A stretch of DNA of 43,536 nt, from assembly GCA_964550895.1 (NCBI GenBank), contig CAZKAP010000030.1, forward strand, positions 1-43,536. Direction: 5' to 3'. A program made the position numbers and the translations under genes. A model generated the notes under the pieces. It was not told the DNA's origin and ran no database searches. It was given only the letters and a program-made list of their open reading frames with translations. Source of the DNA: CAZKAP01 sp964550895. Lineage in GTDB: Bacteria; Bacteroidota; Bacteroidia; Flavobacteriales; Flavobacteriaceae. This document shows, in pieces, positions 42,378 to 43,536 of the stretch (position 1 is the stretch's first letter; every line of letters begins with the position of its first letter).

Positions 42378-42586
42378 GGGACTTACAAAGATTGAGAAAT
42401 GTGGCTAAAGATTAAAGGGAACCGGGCGACCGATCCTCCAAAGTTTTACACAAATTGTTGATATGTGGAATCAGGCCAGTAAATACGGGGCTTCCCAACA
42501 AGCATTTTCCAATGTTCTTATAATGAAAGACTTACGCGGTCGGGGAAGTCGCCCCCACTCAGGTGACATCTTCGTTTGTCTGGGTA

Positions 42587-43186
42587 TTATTCCTCCCTCG
42601 ATGACCGGGGTTGTGTCCGGTTTCTGTGGAGTTCTGCCGCCTTTTCAAGGGTCTCGTACCAATCGGTACCAAACTTGCGGATCAGGGCGTCACGCACGAA
42701 GGTATAGACCGGAACTTCAAGGGAGGCCCCCAGAGTACAAGCCGGATCACATATTTCCCAACGGTGGTAGTTGACGGCGGTAAAGGAGGTGTATTCCGTT
42801 ATGCGAACGGGATACAGGTGGCAGGATATGGGTTTGGGGGTACGGACGGCTCCGCTGCGATGGGCGTTTTCCCACCCGCATTTTGCGACTCCGTTTGCAT
42901 CGAATACCGTGTAGGCGCATTCCTTTCCCGCGACCAGCGGAGTCTCCCATTCGCCGTCTTCTCCCCTAACGAAGGCTCCCTGTTCTTCCACGGCGGCTAT
43001 GCCTTCAGGGCGCAGGAATGGCCGGGCCTGTTCGAACTCCTCCTGAAATTTGTGCGTTTCTTCGTCGGTCAGCGGGGCACCGTAGGCCCCTTCTACGCAA
43101 CAGGCTCCTCTGCAGGCATTGAGGTTACAAACGAAATCGTTCTCGATGATTTCCTCGGATATCAGTGTCTTGCCAATCTGTATCAC
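42587..43186 (-). CDS. DUF3109 Cys-rich protein
   Basis: Cytosolic protein of unknown function, common in Bacteroidota, probably binding metal or an iron-sulfur cluster. Seen: N-terminal cysteines CNLNACRGACC (about residues 20-30), Cys in GKECAYTV and AKCGW, CHLYP and ICDPAC later in the protein, a set typical of the YkgJ/DUF3109 type of zinc/iron cluster domain. Length 199 aa. The start is GTG 43186: an in-frame TAA two codons upstream excludes an earlier start, and a -7 box lies 19 bases upstream. Confidence 0.88.
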   Translation of the reverse strand: MIQIGKTLISEEIIENDFVCNLNACRGACCVEGAYGAPLTDEETHKFQEEFEQARPFLRPEGIAAVEEQGAFVRGEDGEWETPLVAGKECAYTVFDANGVAKCGWENAHRSGAVRTPKPISCHLYPVRITEYTSFTAVNYHRWEICDPACTLGASLEVPVYTFVRDALIRKFGTDWYETLEKAAELHRNRTQPRSSREE

Positions 43187-43205
43187 GGCTTAGGGAATGT
43201 GAGGT

Positions 43206-43213
43206 CAAAGGTA
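43206..43213 (-). promoter_or_regulatory. -7 box TACCTTTG of the DUF3109 gene
   Basis: Minus-strand TACCTTTG from 43213 to 43206, an exact TAnnTTTG match 19 bases before the GTG start, in the 60-base gap after the fatty acid hydroxylase gene. Confidence 0.5.
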
Positions 43214-43246
43214 CGGCCTAATCTTATAGATCGGAGACGACGGCCC

Positions 43247-43536
43247 TCACTTGGGATTTCTCCGGAAGCCGTACCGCAGTTGACCGAGGAAGCTGTCCGG
43301 CATATTGTCATCCCCGGGATAGCCCAGGACCTCGGACGCCTTCACCTTTGGAATCCAGGCCGTCCCAAACAGGTAGTCCCAGACACTCAGGCTGATGCCG
43401 AAATTGACGCCTCTTCGCCTTTCCTCCGGCAGCGCATAGGCGTGGTGATAGAGGTGCATCACCGGGTTGTTAAATACGTACTTCAGGGGCCCGTAGGTCC
43501 AGTTGAGGTTGGCGTGGTTCAGGTGCCCGATTGTCA
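43247..43536 (-). CDS. sterol desaturase/fatty acid hydroxylase family protein, C-terminal part
   Basis: Only the last 95 codons are in the window; the 5' end lies beyond 43536. The frame stays open to the edge and shows the di-iron histidine boxes HLNHAN and HLYHHA of the fatty acid hydroxylase superfamily, then GVNFGISLSVWDYLFGTAW, a family-typical segment, and a short soluble tail. It would be an integral membrane oxygenase; members in Bacteroidota act on lipids or carotenoids, but the substrate cannot be assigned from this fragment. Confidence 0.88.
   Translation of the reverse strand, partial: TIGHLNHANLNWTYGPLKYVFNNPVMHLYHHAYALPEERRRGVNFGISLSVWDYLFGTAWIPKVKASEVLGYPGDDNMPDSFLGQLRYGFRRNPK

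Noticed and set aside
42440..42475. DnaA-box-like and origin-like AT-rich words upstream of nrdB.
   Set aside because: The best words have two or three mismatches to TTATCCACA, there is no cluster of boxes, and no dnaA or dnaN is near.
42463..42774. A 103-codon plus-strand frame upstream of and overlapping the DUF3109 gene.
   Set aside because: Its second half is antisense to the well-supported DUF3109 gene and its first half shows no recognisable domain or clear start signal.

Overview
The window looks like a chromosomal segment of a Flavobacteriia-type Bacteroidota. The support is promoter boxes of the Bacteroidota -7 form TAnnTTTG (some with -33 TTTG), weak or absent Shine-Dalgarno sequences, several lineage-typical families (DUF5723, DUF2141, DUF3109, a short Dxs, a long PiT phosphate transporter) and a yicC-gmk-nadD operon. 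By eye the GC content is above 50 %, which is high for the group and recalls Robiginitalea-like genomes; this is an inference. I see no phage, IS element, CRISPR array, rRNA or integron. A 10-N run at 28435-28444 shows this is a draft assembly.

Layout. 1-1693: 3'-truncated tRNA-Asn with a consensus promoter, then rseP (site-2 protease). 1693-7115: a metal-handling stretch with a SCO1 copper chaperone, feoA-feoB and an overlapping small Cys-rich partner, DUF2141, a VIT-type iron/manganese transporter and a ZIP transporter. 7303-9425: lycopene cyclase converging on a polyprenyl diphosphate synthase. 9526-16230: a TetR-OMF-MFP-RND efflux operon closed by a terminator. 16454-20732: aspS, a CLC protein lacking the usual gating glutamate, a small translationally coupled membrane protein, and tadA. 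20808-27759: DUF5723 outer-membrane protein, dxs, dgt, PiT transporter. 27781-29834: yicC-gmk-nadD; gmk is interrupted by the N run, but deleting the Ns restores it exactly.

29869-38751 is the most interesting accessory region. It holds two sugar-isomerase-like TIM barrels (one cytoplasmic, one with a Tat/lipoprotein signal), a secreted DUF1080 protein (3-keto-disaccharide hydrolase family), a Gfo/Idh/MocA oxidoreductase, an NupG-like MFS transporter, a DinB-fold protein inside the operon, and a divergent GMC flavoprotein plus gluconate-2-dehydrogenase-subunit-3 pair. Together these suggest envelope oxidation of a glycoside or sugar at C3, hydrolysis of the keto product, uptake and further redox/isomerase steps. 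An unrelated-looking ASCH-domain gene sits in the middle.

38845-43536: class Ia ribonucleotide reductase (nrdB-nrdA, minus strand), a DUF3109 Cys-rich protein, and the 3' end of a sterol desaturase/fatty acid hydroxylase gene cut by the window edge. No gene-free stretch exceeds 300 bases; the longest are about 255 b (42332-42586), 223 b (16231-16453) and 187 b (7116-7302), and their contents are listed as features or findings.
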